A DNA stretch of 64,000 bases from Acidobacteriota bacterium (GCA_003223215.1 QHYH01000108.1:1-64000); one strand, 5' to 3'. Shown: positions 25,627-36,015, counted from the first letter of the stretch. The notes: generated by a model not told the origin, from the sequence alone. Made by a program: numbers and translations.

Positions 25627-27069
25627 ATGCGAAAGATCGCCACGGTTGTGCTTTGCGTTTTGGGTGCGGTAGCGCTGGTAACGGGGAATAGGCTCCCGGC
25701 AGCCGACGAGGCCGATGAGAAGGTGGACGCGTTGGTCCAGGGCGAGCTCGCAAGACAACGCATTCCGGGCGTAGAGCTGGGAGTGTATCGCGACGGAAAG
25801 TTGACGAAGGCACAGGGCTACGGAGTAGCGAATGTGGAGTGGAATGCGGCGGTAACACCGGACACGATCTTTCAATCGGGGTCCGTCGGGAAACAGTTCA
25901 CGGCTACGGCGGTGATGATGTTGGTGGAGGAAGCCAAGGTGGGACTGGATGATCCCATCAAGAAATACTTTCCGGATGCGCCCGAAACATGGAACGACAT
26001 CAAGGTGCACAACCTGCTGAGCCACACTTCGGGATTGAGCGAGTACGAAACGGGAGCGCGCACGAAAGCAGGCGGCCCGTTTTATGTGCGTCTGGACTAC
26101 ACGGAAGACGAGCTGTACAAGAAAATCACCGAGATGCCCATGGATTTCAAGGCGGGCGAGGACTGGGCTTACCGGAATACGAACTACGTGCTGCTGGGCA
26201 TTTTGATTCACCGGCTGACCGGAAAATTTTACGGCGATTTTCTGCAAGAACGGATCTTTAAGCCCCTGGGGATGACACGCACGCGCATCATCAGCGAAGA
26301 AGACATTATTCCGAGGCGGGCTGCCGGGTACCGGCTGGTGAAGGGCGAATTGAAAAACCAGGAATGGGTTTCACCTTCGCTGAATTCGACGGCGGACGGC
26401 GCGCTGTATTTCACGGTGGAGGATTTGCAGAAATGGGATGGGGCGCTTTACACCGAGCGACTGCTGACGAAAGCGAGCTTGGAGAGGATGTGGACGGTCG
26501 AGAAGTTGAACAATGGGAAGCCGAACAAAGCGAATTACGGGTTCGCCTGGGAAATCGACAGCGCGAATGGACATCGGGTGATCGCGCACGGCGGAGCATG
26601 GCAGGGGTTCACCTGCTACATTGCGCGATACGTGGATGACCGACTGACCGTCGTGGCGCTGACGAATCTGGATTCGGGGCACTCGAATCCGAAAAAGATC
26701 GTGACGGGAGTGGCGACGATCTATAATCCCGCGCTCAAACCAGCGGAAGAGAAGCCGATAAGAGATAAAGAACCTCAAGTCACGCTGATGGTGAGGGGGC
26801 TGCTGCGGGACATTGCCGATGGGAGAGCCAAGCCGGACGGGTTCACCGAAGAGCTGCAGAAACAGCTTTTTCCGGACGAGATCGCAGCGCTGGGGCCGGC
26901 GCTGAAGGAGTTTGGAGAGGTGAAGACGCTGGAATTGATGGAGAGAACAGAGGAAGGCGGGCAGAGGAATTACCGGTATCGGGCGAGGTATTCGCAAAGG
27001 ACGATCATGCTTTCGATTGGGTTGACGAAGGATGACAAGATTGCAAGGTTGGATTTTTCGGGGGAGTGA
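25627..27069 (+). CDS. Secreted serine hydrolase, beta-lactamase/class C-like
   Basis: 480 residues from ATG 25627 (GGAGG about 7 bp upstream) with a signal peptide ending RLPAADE. The beta-lactamase (PF00144) domain shows nucleophile S-x-x-K in QSGSVGKQFTA, the Tyr motif as YRNTNYVLLG, and HGG in AHGGAWQGF in place of KTG. Conserved structural blocks include LLSHTSGLSEY and IFKPLGMTRTRI. A C-terminal extension of about 120 residues resembles the DUF3471-like tail of esterase/peptidase members. It is likely a periplasmic esterase or D-aminopeptidase-type enzyme, not necessarily antibiotic resistance. Confidence 0.9.
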   Translation: MRKIATVVLCVLGAVALVTGNRLPAADEADEKVDALVQGELARQRIPGVELGVYRDGKLTKAQGYGVANVEWNAAVTPDTIFQSGSVGKQFTATAVMMLVEEAKVGLDDPIKKYFPDAPETWNDIKVHNLLSHTSGLSEYETGARTKAGGPFYVRLDYTEDELYKKITEMPMDFKAGEDWAYRNTNYVLLGILIHRLTGKFYGDFLQERIFKPLGMTRTRIISEEDIIPRRAAGYRLVKGELKNQEWVSPSLNSTADGALYFTVEDLQKWDGALYTERLLTKASLERMWTVEKLNNGKPNKANYGFAWEIDSANGHRVIAHGGAWQGFTCYIARYVDDRLTVVALTNLDSGHSNPKKIVTGVATIYNPALKPAEEKPIRDKEPQVTLMVRGLLRDIADGRAKPDGFTEELQKQLFPDEIAALGPALKEFGEVKTLELMERTEEGGQRNYRYRARYSQRTIMLSIGLTKDDKIARLDFSGE

Positions 27070-27155
27070 GGAGCCTGGCGCCGCACCGGCTTGCCGTCAA
27101 TGGGAACCAGGCCGTCGCGGTCGTGCCCCGATGTCTCCCATCTAAGTGACGGCTT

Positions 27156-30045
27156 TTAGTCTTTGGCGCTGGCGGCTTTGCGTTGCTTCAGTTCCCTTTC
27201 GTGTTCGAGATAGGTTTCGCCGTTGGTAATCCAGGCTTGTGCAGGCTCGTCCTTCAAGTAGTGGCCAAACCACTGAAATATGCGACGCTGGTAATCGATT
27301 TGATTGGCTTTTTTGCTCAGGCCGTGGTCCTCGCCGGCATATTCGATGAGGACAACATCTTTTCTGGCGCGTCGGGCGATGTTGTAGAGCTCGACGCCCT
27401 GGTGGAAAAACACGGTGCCGTCGCTGTCGCCCACTTCGATGAGCAACGGCGTAGTCATGCCTGCCACGCCGAAAACAGCGGAGTTTCGTATGTAGGCCTG
27501 GAGATCTTCATAAAGAGGGACCTCCATGCGCTGCTGTCCTGTTTCGATGTGGTCGGTTTCGGCAATGCCGGAGCTCCAATGATGATTGCCGTAATTGCTG
27601 ACCAGGTCGGTGATGGGCGCGCCGGCAACAGCGGCGGCAAAGAAATTCGCGGTGTGGGTGGCCAGATACGTGGTATCGAAGCCGCCCCAGGAATGACCCA
27701 TGATGCCGATGCGCTTCGGGTCAACAACCCCCATCTGGATGACGCGTTTGGCAGCCGGAGACGCCGGGATCGCGGGGTTTGAAGACGATGTCCGGCTCGA
27801 GAACGAAATATCCGTGACTGGCCATCGCGCTCAGGTTGTAATAATTGCGCTCGGAAGGCGGGCTGTAGCGGTGAAGATTGTCGGAGAGCTTTTCGTACAT
27901 GTAAACGATCATGGGATATTTCCTTGCGGGATCGTAACCGGCAGGATAGAAGAGCGCGCCTTGCAGGCGTCCGCCATGGCTGTTTTTGTACTCGATAAGT
28001 TCTTCGCGGCTCCAAGCGTAACGGCTTTGGAAGGGATTGGTTTTTGTGGCGGCCTTCGCGTCCTTGAGATCAGCGGTGGCAATGAAGGCGTTTGGTGATT
28101 CCGCAAAAGTTTGCTCGACGTATTCGAAAACATCGGCGTCCTTGGCTTTTGCGAGGTGATCGAGGCTTTTGTCGAGCAGTACCAGATGCTCCTCGGCGAG
28201 AGCGCCGGAGGCGCCGGGCCGGAGACGCGCAAAGCCGGATTTTTTTGACCATATGCCGAACAGGCTGAGGTAGATGGGCTTGCTCGTATCGATCCATTCC
28301 TCTTCCGGATCAAGCTTTTCGTAGCGATGGCGGACTTGATCGGCCGCACCGTCGGTCAGCCGTACGGCGCGCGAGCCGTCTGGAGCAACCTGCCAGAGGT
28401 CAAACTTGTCATAAAGAAGGACGGCGGCGTCATCCTTGGTCCAACCAGCGACGCCGAAAGGCGGCTTTTGTTTGATGGTCCAGTCGGATTCGCGATTGAC
28501 GAAAGCGGTTGGAGCGTTTTTGGTGATATTGACGACCGCGCGCGTGGTGGTGTCGACGGTCCAATAGTGGTCGTCGTGAAAGCAGAGGAGGTAGCGGCCG
28601 CCGGGACTTTCTTCGAGGTAGTAGTCATTGTTGAGATGATCCTGAATTTTAGTGCGCGCGCCGGTGGAAATGTCGACGAGAGAAATATCAGCCGCTGGGC
28701 GGCCGATGGAGCGGTCCATGGCGTAGGCGGACCAGTCGGCGGAAACGGCGAGAAATTGGTGCTTGAGAGCAGTGACGCGCTCGTCCAAGTCTTTGCCAAG
28801 TGGAATGAGAGAGTTCTTCTCGAAGTGCCACGCAGCAAGCATGTTTTTTTGACGGTCGTTTTTTGCGCTGAGCTTTTGTTTGGGCATGACTTCAACGTCG
28901 CGCCAGTTCCAGACGGCGACCGACGGCGGCTCGTCTTCGTCCTTGTCTTTATTTTTGGCAGCCTCCGCGTCTTTTGCAGCGGCATCGGAGGCGTTCGAAG
29001 CGTCAGTAGACTTTGCGCCGTCGGCAGCAGGAGCGGCGGGCTTTGCGGGCTCGCCGATTTTGTCTTGCCACTTGGCGAGGCCGAGGAAAACGACGCCACC
29101 TTCGAGAGCCCATTCCGGCTTGTGAAAGGAAACAGTGCGCTGGCCGGTGGGAAATTTTGCATCGGCGGTGGGGTCATAGCGATGAGCGGATTCAGCGGCT
29201 TCGCCGAGATTGCTCCAGGCAAGCGCGACCTGGGTGGGGCCGTCGCGAAGATCGTCGGATTTGGAGCGAAGAACAGCCAGGTCGGCACTTTTCTTGCGCC
29301 AGGAAAGGCCCGAATACACGGAGGCGGAGGTGTCGAGAACGCGGAGGGAACCGGTGTGCACATCGAAGATCTGGACGCCGTTGCCGGTTTTGTCATCCGC
29401 GTTGATCGTCATGGCGAGGAGAGTGCCGGTTTTCGGGAGGTCTTGCCAGGCGTACTCCGAAACGTTGCCAAAGGAAGTATCGCGTCCGGTGGAAAACTGG
29501 CGCACAAGCATGGTGGCGCCGGCGGGAGCATCATCGGCATCGGAGGCGTCTGCGGAATCTTTCTTGTCGGAGTCCTTTTTCTCGGGGGGAGTGCGGCGCA
29601 TCGCGAGCCACCCGCCGTCGGGACTGAAGGCGAACGATTGGATACCGTCCACGGTGGTTAGCTCGCCGGTCGCGAGGTTGAGAAGACCGATTCTCTTGGG
29701 GATGGGCTTTTTGTCTTTTTTCAGCTTTTCTTCCTGCGATTCGGAAATGCCGATGGAGTAAGCGACCCATCGGGAATCGGAAGAAAAGGCGGGTTGCGAC
29801 CCGAAAGCGATGGTTTTGGTGACGCCGTCGGCGATGCGCGTGACGCCGAGTTCGTTGTTGCGATTCGACCGATTAATGCCATAAGCGAGCCATTTGCCGT
29901 CGGGAGAAAGGCCGCCGTATTCGCGGAAGGTGACCAGCGCTTCCCACTGGCCGTAATCGGAGGGTGGAACAGGAGGTTTCGATTGGGCGCGGGCAGAGGC
30001 TGAAGTGCAAAGAATCAGTGTCATGACGGAAATGGTGCGTCGCAT
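27156..30045 (-). pseudogene. Secreted S9 prolyl-oligopeptidase-family peptidase, frameshifted
   Basis: ATG 30045 follows GGAAGG and begins a signal peptide (ending SARAQ). The long N-terminal propeller-like region is followed by the S9 catalytic domain, with Ser in GHSWGGFD, Asp in GDSDGTVFF and His in GEDHGLSKK. The frame breaks near 27755-27762. Upstream it reads KPRDPGVSG and stops soon after; downstream the correct frame reads AAKRVIQMGVVDPKRIG. Removing one G from a CCGG run restores the expected family sequence. As read, the gene yields a protein lacking the whole catalytic triad. True inactivation and a base-calling error are both possible. Confidence 0.8.
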
Positions 30046-30248
30046 GGCCGGCCTTCCTTGGAAAAGAATCGAAAGCACCCGCGTCGCGCGTCGAGTGGGA
30101 GCGCGGGCAGCCGGATTGTGAACTGATTTCAGGACGTAAGCAAGGGCGTGCGCTCCGAAGCGCTGGAGGCTCGGGTCGTGCCGCGGCGGCTGGCACCGGG
30201 ATGGCCATACTTACGTGGTTGGGAGGAGTGCTCGAATCTCGAATGAGG

Positions 30249-31460
30249 TTAGACGACGCGGCGGGGGAGCAAGGGATTGAGGTGCATGGTGAGGTCGTAG
30301 ACCGAGGCACCGCAAGCTTCGGAAACATCTTCGGGACGCGAGCCGGATTGCGCGTCGAAAAGGGTAGCGACGTCGCCGATTTTGACTTTTTCTTCGGCGC
30401 CGATCTCGACAATCGAGTGACTCGCGGAAACCGTGGCAATGACGGGATAGAGATCGCCGTTGATGCGCACCTTGGCACCTTTTGCCGCGGCGCGCGGCCA
30501 GCCATCGGCGTGCCCCACGGGAATCGTGGCCACCCAAACATCGTCTTTGGCCATGTAGGCGCGGTTGTACCCGGCGCTGTCGCCCTTGCGCAGTTTTTTC
30601 GCGTAAATGACGCGGGCCTTGAGGCTGACGGCGGGACGAAGGTCCATGATGCCCATGTGGCGAAATTCGTTTTCGGAATAGATGCCGTAGATGGCCATGC
30701 CGGGCCGAACCATGTCGAAGAAAGCATCGGGATGTTGGAAGAGAGGGAAGCTCGAGGCGGCGTGCTTCTTGCCAAGGGCGATACCCTCTTTTTCAAGAGC
30801 CGTGCAGGTTTGGTTGAAGCGACCGAGCTGCTCTTTGTCGAAGTCGGGATCTTCGGTGAAGGTCATCATGGTGCCCTCGATGTGGACGGAATGGCGGCCG
30901 GCGAGGTCGCCGAGAAGCGCGGCGGCTTGGTGGTAAGGCACGCCGACGCGGCCGATGCCGGTGTCCACGCAGACGTGCAGCGAAACAGGTTTTTGTTGTT
31001 TGGCGGCGATTTTCTCGAGAGCGGGACCGAGCGCGGTGTAAACCATGGGGAGGATTTCGCGGGCGACGGCGTCCGCGAGATTTTGCTCATCGAACGGGCC
31101 GAGAAGCAGGATGGGCTTGCGAATCCCGGCGTCGCGAAGGGAGAAGGCTTCGTGAAGCTTGACGACGGCGAAGCCGAAGATTTCGGGCTGCGGTTCGAGA
31201 AGTTGCGCGACATTGACGACGCCCAGGCCGTAGCCGTTGTTCTTGATAACCGCCAGGATGGGGCGGACGGAAACCCGGCGCGAGATTTCGGTGACATTGT
31301 GGCGCAGATTTTCGGCGTGGATTTCAACCCAAGGATCGAAGGAAGAGTCTTGCGAAAACGCGGGTCCCGAGGACCGCCAACCGCCAGGTTCGGGAGCAGA
31401 ATGCAGCACGGCGGGCAGGGCGAGACCGGCTTCGAGAAAGGCGCGGCGAGAGCACCTCAT
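30249..31460 (-). CDS. alr: Tat-exported alanine racemase family protein
   Basis: 403 residues. The N-terminus CSRRAFLEAGLALPAVL is a twin-arginine signal. A fold-type III PLP racemase follows, with PLP-binding Lys73 in VIKNNGYGLG, substrate-side Tyr in GDSAGYNRAY, and the HADGWPR and IVEIG blocks of the C-terminal beta domain. Cytoplasmic Alr has no signal, so this enzyme would act in the periplasm; folding with PLP before export explains the Tat route. Periplasmic racemases known elsewhere (broad-spectrum type) make non-canonical D-amino acids that remodel peptidoglycan; that role is inference. It lies just upstream of the S9 peptidase gene on the same strand. Confidence 0.87.
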   Translation of the reverse strand: MRCSRRAFLEAGLALPAVLHSAPEPGGWRSSGPAFSQDSSFDPWVEIHAENLRHNVTEISRRVSVRPILAVIKNNGYGLGVVNVAQLLEPQPEIFGFAVVKLHEAFSLRDAGIRKPILLLGPFDEQNLADAVAREILPMVYTALGPALEKIAAKQQKPVSLHVCVDTGIGRVGVPYHQAAALLGDLAGRHSVHIEGTMMTFTEDPDFDKEQLGRFNQTCTALEKEGIALGKKHAASSFPLFQHPDAFFDMVRPGMAIYGIYSENEFRHMGIMDLRPAVSLKARVIYAKKLRKGDSAGYNRAYMAKDDVWVATIPVGHADGWPRAAAKGAKVRINGDLYPVIATVSASHSIVEIGAEEKVKIGDVATLFDAQSGSRPEDVSEACGASVYDLTMHLNPLLPRRVV

Positions 31461-31614
31461 GGCAGCACTCCTGACAGCACAAGGATATCAAATGTGGTCA
31501 GTTTTCAGCTTTCCCTGGAGAAGAGAATGCGAGATTCCGGAGCTCGCAACAATTAGGTTGGCCCGCGCCCTGCTCGAACCGTCGACCGATGTAAGTCTCC
31601 TGCCCCTCGAGGCG

Positions 31615-32130
31615 CTACTTTTTGAAGAGGTCTTCGAAGGCCTGGCGCGCGTCGTTCGAGCGCGGGGGCGCCGGTGCAGCGGGGCCTGCGGTTTGCGCGT
31701 AAGAAGTGGGCGCGGTGTCTTTCTCAACGGTCATGCGAAATTCGTAGAACGTGCAGTTGTTGCGGGCGTCCTTGGGAGAGATGCGCTCGCGAATCGGCTG
31801 GGTGCACTCGAACTGCGCGCCAGTATCGAAGAAGCGGCACTGCTTGCAGCAATGCAATTCGAACTGGCACTTGGGACATTTGCCGTTGGGATCGAAACCG
31901 GGAGCAAGCACGGCGCCGCAATTCGAACAGCGCGCGCGTGTGACGGTTCCGACCATGCGGGGGGTCCGGGGGCCGAATTGATCGGCGCCGCGCGGGCCGC
32001 CAGCAGGCGGCTTCTTTTCCTGAGAGCGCTCGCGCTTCTCACTTTTCTCAGAATCGCGGTAACCACGATGACTATACTTGCGATCCACAAACGCCTCCGC
32101 CCGCCAGTCCTGACGGACTGCAACGGCCAC
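31615..32130 (-). CDS. Zinc-ribbon protein of unknown function
   Basis: 171 residues from a GTG start. The centre carries a zinc ribbon: CSNCG, then CPKC 18 residues later, followed closely by CCKQC and further cysteines (ECTQP, NNCTFYEF), enough for two metal sites. The flanks are low complexity: a charged, Arg/Lys/Glu-rich N-terminus and a Pro/Ala linker ending in an amphipathic RQAFEDLFKK. No signal or membrane segment is seen. The cysteine spacing looks like a conserved acidobacterial hypothetical; I cannot assign a function. It lies upstream of the racemase on the same strand. Confidence 0.65.
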   Translation of the reverse strand: MAVAVRQDWRAEAFVDRKYSHRGYRDSEKSEKRERSQEKKPPAGGPRGADQFGPRTPRMVGTVTRARCSNCGAVLAPGFDPNGKCPKCQFELHCCKQCRFFDTGAQFECTQPIRERISPKDARNNCTFYEFRMTVEKDTAPTSYAQTAGPAAPAPPRSNDARQAFEDLFKK

Positions 32131-32266
32131 AACTAAACTTCAAGGCAACCGTGTGCCCACTTGGCTTGTATCCATTCGGATTGCTACACTCGGCCGGACT
32201 GCGCTATCCCTACATGGATTCGCTTTGCAGAGTGACGTACGTCCGAGAGCAGGAGATGGGACCTCT

Positions 32267-32710
32267 ATGTTTGTAGCGCTCTGGGAGGTCGAAGTCAAGC
32301 CGCGTTGCCAAGAACGGTTCCAGAAAGTCTATGGCCCCGGAGGGGACTGGGCCAAACTGTTCCAGAGTGATTCGAACGACCAGGTAACTGAATTATGGCA
32401 CGATCCCGAGCATCCTGCAATATTTCTGACTTTGGATTTCTGGACCTCGCGGCAGGCGTACGAGAATTTCATGGCATCGCTTGCCGCCGAGTACGAAAGA
32501 TTAGACGCGGTGGGAGAGGAATTGACGCGGTACGAGAGGAAGATTGGATGGTTTGAGAGCGTGGAGCATGGAGAGAGCCTGAGCAGGGGTTCAAGAGAGC
32601 CGAAACGGAGAGCGGCTGACACAACACAAGCCCGCCAAGGAGCCAGGGCTTTTTGCGTCAGAATTCGCGCCGTTGAGAAGCAGGTTTGCCGCCAAGCCAC
32701 ATTTGGATGA
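32267..32710 (+). CDS. Small dimeric alpha/beta-barrel (ABM-like) protein
   Basis: 147 residues from ATG 32267 (AGGAG 11 bp upstream), where the domain begins with FVALWEVEVKPRCQERFQKVYG; the frame is open upstream without support. The core (1-105) resembles monooxygenase-like ferredoxin-fold proteins (FLTLDFWTSRQAYENFM). The last 40 residues, rich in Arg and Ala, are probably not conserved; their coding overlaps the 3' end of the convergent hpnE by 53 bp. No catalytic residues are diagnostic. Function is unknown. Confidence 0.6.
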   Translation: MFVALWEVEVKPRCQERFQKVYGPGGDWAKLFQSDSNDQVTELWHDPEHPAIFLTLDFWTSRQAYENFMASLAAEYERLDAVGEELTRYERKIGWFESVEHGESLSRGSREPKRRAADTTQARQGARAFCVRIRAVEKQVCRQATFG

Positions 32711-34121
32711 AGCCGTCTGGTGCGAGATCGCGCCGTAGAAAAGTCTTTGGGGCGCCGGAAGAGCGAAGAAGAGCCTCGGCAGCAAGGTAGCCGCTGCGAA
32801 CCGCGCCTTCCATGGTGGCGGGCCAGCCGGTTTGCGTCCAATCGCCAGCCAGGAACAGCCCGGGAATAGCGGTTGATTGCCCGGGGCGCCAACGATCGAC
32901 GCCGGGCTCAGGCGAAAAAGTGGCGGCCGCTTCTTTGATGACGGTGGCCTTCAGCAATTGTGCGTCACGAGCCTTCGGCAAAGCATGGCAAACCTCGGCG
33001 AGACAGAGATCGATGATTTCCTCGCGGGATTTTTGAAGCAAATCGTAAGAAGCGCTGATGACCAGTTGAAGATATTGCGTACCTTCGGAGGAGTCTGTTG
33101 CTCTCTTCGGATCGCCGCCAGAACCCCCGTAGAGAGCGGTCTTGTTGAAGATCCACTGCGTGGTCGTGTCGAGGAGCGTCACGAAGGGCTCGTCCAGCAC
33201 CGGGCGATCGAACCAGAAATGGACGCCGGTGATGGGCGAGGTTTTGATTTTGTCGAGATGAGCAAGGGATGGATCCGACCGCTTCAGGCTTTCCGGGAGG
33301 AGTTCGGCAAGCGCGGTGTGTGGAATCGCGAAGATGTAAGCGTCCGCTGATTCCTCGCGGTTTTCATCGAAGCGCACGCCGGCGAGCTGGCCGCTCTCGA
33401 GCTTCAGTCCGCGTACGGGCGAGCGCAGCACCACTTCCCCGCCCCTACGTTCGATTTCTTCTTTGCAACCATGATAAAGACTCGAGAGTGGAACAACGGG
33501 CACGCCCACGCGATAACCCGTGCTGTTTGAAAGAAAGGCTTTCCAAAAGACGTCCACGCCGAAACGCGCATCGGTGCGGCCGAGTTCTTCGTCGAGCGCA
33601 CTAACCAGAACGACGCGCCAAAAGCGATTGATGGCCCGTTTCGTCTGGCCGCGGCGGCGGAGCCATTCGAGCATGGAGAGGCCGTCGCCTTCGCAAAGGT
33701 CCGGAGAACTGCCAGCGTGCCGGATGATGTTGAGCATGGCGCGGGCGATGGACAGCTTGTCGGGTAGCATGAGTGGCGCAAACGATGCGAAAGAACCGGC
33801 AAAATGAAACGGGGCGGGAAGCGCACCCGCTTTCATTTCGCCGCGGCGGCCCTGAGGATCGAGAAAAAGGAGCCGGTCGAAAAATCTGATTTTATCGGAC
33901 GCGCCGACGCGTCGGTAAAAATCCTCAAGGTTCGTGCAACAGCCCAGGGTAACGTGCTGGCAATTGTCGACATGCTCGCCGTCGGGCAGCACATAGGAAG
34001 TTGCGCGGCCGCCGAGAAAGGGGCGCTGCTCGAATAAACGAACGCGCCAACCCGCATCAGCCAGCGCGACGCCGGCCGCCAGCCCCGCCAGCCCGCCGCC
34101 GATCACGATCACGTTTTTCAA
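32658..34121 (-). CDS. hpnE: Squalene-producing hydroxysqualene dehydroxylase HpnE
   Basis: 487 residues from TTG 34121, placed there because the FAD-binding motif begins at once (VIVIGGGLAGLAAGVALADAG) and a GGAAGAG lies upstream. The rest matches the squalene-associated FAD-dependent desaturase/HpnE family: EQRPFLGGRATSY, a central substrate region, and the C-terminal GLFLAGDWTQTGWPATMEGAVRSG. HpnE reduces hydroxysqualene to squalene after HpnC and HpnD. The start lies 65 bp inside the upstream hpnC-hpnD fusion gene, so translation is probably coupled. It is the last gene of the hopanoid operon. Confidence 0.92.
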   Translation of the reverse strand: MKNVIVIGGGLAGLAAGVALADAGWRVRLFEQRPFLGGRATSYVLPDGEHVDNCQHVTLGCCTNLEDFYRRVGASDKIRFFDRLLFLDPQGRRGEMKAGALPAPFHFAGSFASFAPLMLPDKLSIARAMLNIIRHAGSSPDLCEGDGLSMLEWLRRRGQTKRAINRFWRVVLVSALDEELGRTDARFGVDVFWKAFLSNSTGYRVGVPVVPLSSLYHGCKEEIERRGGEVVLRSPVRGLKLESGQLAGVRFDENREESADAYIFAIPHTALAELLPESLKRSDPSLAHLDKIKTSPITGVHFWFDRPVLDEPFVTLLDTTTQWIFNKTALYGGSGGDPKRATDSSEGTQYLQLVISASYDLLQKSREEIIDLCLAEVCHALPKARDAQLLKATVIKEAAATFSPEPGVDRWRPGQSTAIPGLFLAGDWTQTGWPATMEGAVRSGYLAAEALLRSSGAPKTFLRRDLAPDGFIQMWLGGKPASQRREF

Positions 34122-36015
34122 GGATGTTCTCTTCCGGGTGGTGGCCGAAACGGGCCTTGGCCATGAATACCATTTTTTCCGCTTTGGAGAGGCGGATTTT
34201 TTCGCCAAAGACGGCGAAGTCGAGCGCTTCGATACGGCCGAGCAGCGCGCTGTAGGTATGCACCAGGAGCCAGAGAGCGCTACGGCTGTCCGGCTCAATC
34301 AAGCCGAGCAAGGCTGAACCTTCCTCGTAAAGCTGCCATGCGCGGTCGGATTCGAAGCGAAGCAACTCGTGCATGCCGAGCGTCGCTTCGTCGCGGCCAA
34401 AATCTTCCGGCGAAACGCCGTACCGCGCAAGGTCTTCTTCGGGAACATACACGCGGCCGAGCTTATAGTCCTCATGGACGTCACGGATGATGTTTGTGAG
34501 CTGGAAGGCCAGGCCGAGTTTCTCGGCCAGGTCCAGAGCGCGCGCGTCGGTGAAACCGAACACCTGGGTGCAGGTCAGGCCGACGGTTCCGGCGACGCGA
34601 TAGCAATATTCGCGCAAGCGGTCGAACGTGGGATAGAAGCGGACGGTGAGGTCCATCTCGGCGCCGCTGATGAGATCGTGAAGATAGCGGGCGGGCATGT
34701 TGTAGCGGCGCATCGTATCAACCAAAGCGGGCAGAACTTCTGCCGCGCCGCTGAGGGCCGTCGCGGGTGAAGCCAAGGTGGCATTCCCGTCGAAAACTCG
34801 TTCCTCTTCGGTGATGGCTTGATCGAGGGCCGTGCGCCAACGGGCGAGCCCGCGCTGCTTGGCGGCAAGGTCCCGGGCTTGGTCGGTAACGTCATCGATG
34901 TGACGCATGAAGGCGTAGAGCGCGGCGAGAGCGTCGCGCTTGGGTTTGGGCAGCAAGAAGAAGGCGTAATAGAAGTTGCTGTGCGAGGCGCGGGCAATGC
35001 GATGGCAGTGCTCGTAGGAGTCGGCAACCGCCCGAGCGGGTTGCGGTTTTCCAAACTGCTTTTCCGTGCCGGCGACCAACCTTTCGGCTGCCTGATCCGC
35101 TGCCGCGGCGCTAGGTTCGATCAGATGCTTGAGCAACGTGCGACCAAGAAGCCGAGCCTGCTTGAGCTTGCTGATAGCGGGGCGTTTATGGAGCGTGTCG
35201 TAGCCGATGGATTCGATGGCGTCGAGAACGGCGAGGCCGCCGCGGCTGAACATTTCGAGGTCAACACGGAGACGTTTATCGACCATTTTTGCGAGCGGCA
35301 GTCCCCGGTCAAACAACGCGCGCGTGCGGGCGATAAGATCCTGCATCAGACCGACATAGCGCTCGTCAAAGCGGCGCTCCACGATGTCGCGCTCGGTGAG
35401 ACCGTGGTTTCGAGCAACGTCAAGCGGAATGTAGATGCGGCCCTTTTCAAGGTCGCGCGAGACGTCTTGCCAGAAGTTGGCAAGCTGCAAGGCGGTGCAG
35501 GTCGCGTCGGAAAGGCGTTGGCGCTGCTCGTCACGATAGCCGCAGAGATAAAGGACCAGCTGCCCCACAGGGTTGGCGGAATAAACGCAGTAGCCAAGAA
35601 CGGCGTTCCAATCAGCGTAGCGGTTGGTCGTCTGATCCTGTCGAAATGCCTTTAGCAAATCGGCGAAGGGCTGCTTGGGGATGTCCTTGGCGAGGATCGT
35701 CTTGCGCAGCGCGACAAAAACAGGGTGTGACGGCTTGTTCTCGTAGCAAGCGTCGAGCTCGCGCTCCCACCAGTCGAGAAGTTCAAGTCCGCGCAGGGGG
35801 TCGGGAGCCTCATCGCCAAGGTCGTCGGCCCAGCGGCAATAGGCATAGACATTGTAGAAATGCTGGCGGAGCGCCTTCGGAAGGAGCCAAGAGACGACCC
35901 TGAAGTTCTCGTAATGATGGGTGCCAAGCCAGTGAGTGTATTCCTCGGCCGCGGCAGACGAGCAGCCCGGCTGAGGCACGCGCTGCGTGATGGCGAGTTC
36001 GCCGGGAACAAGCAT
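34057..36015 (-). CDS. hpnCD: Fused HpnC-HpnD (presqualene and hydroxysqualene synthases)
   Basis: 652 residues containing two complete trans-isoprenyl-diphosphate (squalene/phytoene) synthase domains. Domain 1 (about 20-300) carries DDLGD (64-68) and DVSRD (184-188) and resembles HpnC. Domain 2 (about 335-640) carries DDVTD (374-378) and DVHED (512-516) and resembles HpnD. HpnD makes presqualene diphosphate from two farnesyl diphosphates; HpnC converts it to hydroxysqualene. These are normally separate genes of about 280-300 residues each. The joining segment (300-335) is Ala-rich. No internal stop or ribosome site suggests two products. Fusion could channel the reactive intermediate. Confidence 0.9.
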   Translation of the reverse strand: MLVPGELAITQRVPQPGCSSAAAEEYTHWLGTHHYENFRVVSWLLPKALRQHFYNVYAYCRWADDLGDEAPDPLRGLELLDWWERELDACYENKPSHPVFVALRKTILAKDIPKQPFADLLKAFRQDQTTNRYADWNAVLGYCVYSANPVGQLVLYLCGYRDEQRQRLSDATCTALQLANFWQDVSRDLEKGRIYIPLDVARNHGLTERDIVERRFDERYVGLMQDLIARTRALFDRGLPLAKMVDKRLRVDLEMFSRGGLAVLDAIESIGYDTLHKRPAISKLKQARLLGRTLLKHLIEPSAAAADQAAERLVAGTEKQFGKPQPARAVADSYEHCHRIARASHSNFYYAFFLLPKPKRDALAALYAFMRHIDDVTDQARDLAAKQRGLARWRTALDQAITEEERVFDGNATLASPATALSGAAEVLPALVDTMRRYNMPARYLHDLISGAEMDLTVRFYPTFDRLREYCYRVAGTVGLTCTQVFGFTDARALDLAEKLGLAFQLTNIIRDVHEDYKLGRVYVPEEDLARYGVSPEDFGRDEATLGMHELLRFESDRAWQLYEEGSALLGLIEPDSRSALWLLVHTYSALLGRIEALDFAVFGEKIRLSKAEKMVFMAKARFGHHPEENILEKRDRDRRRAGGAGGRRRAG

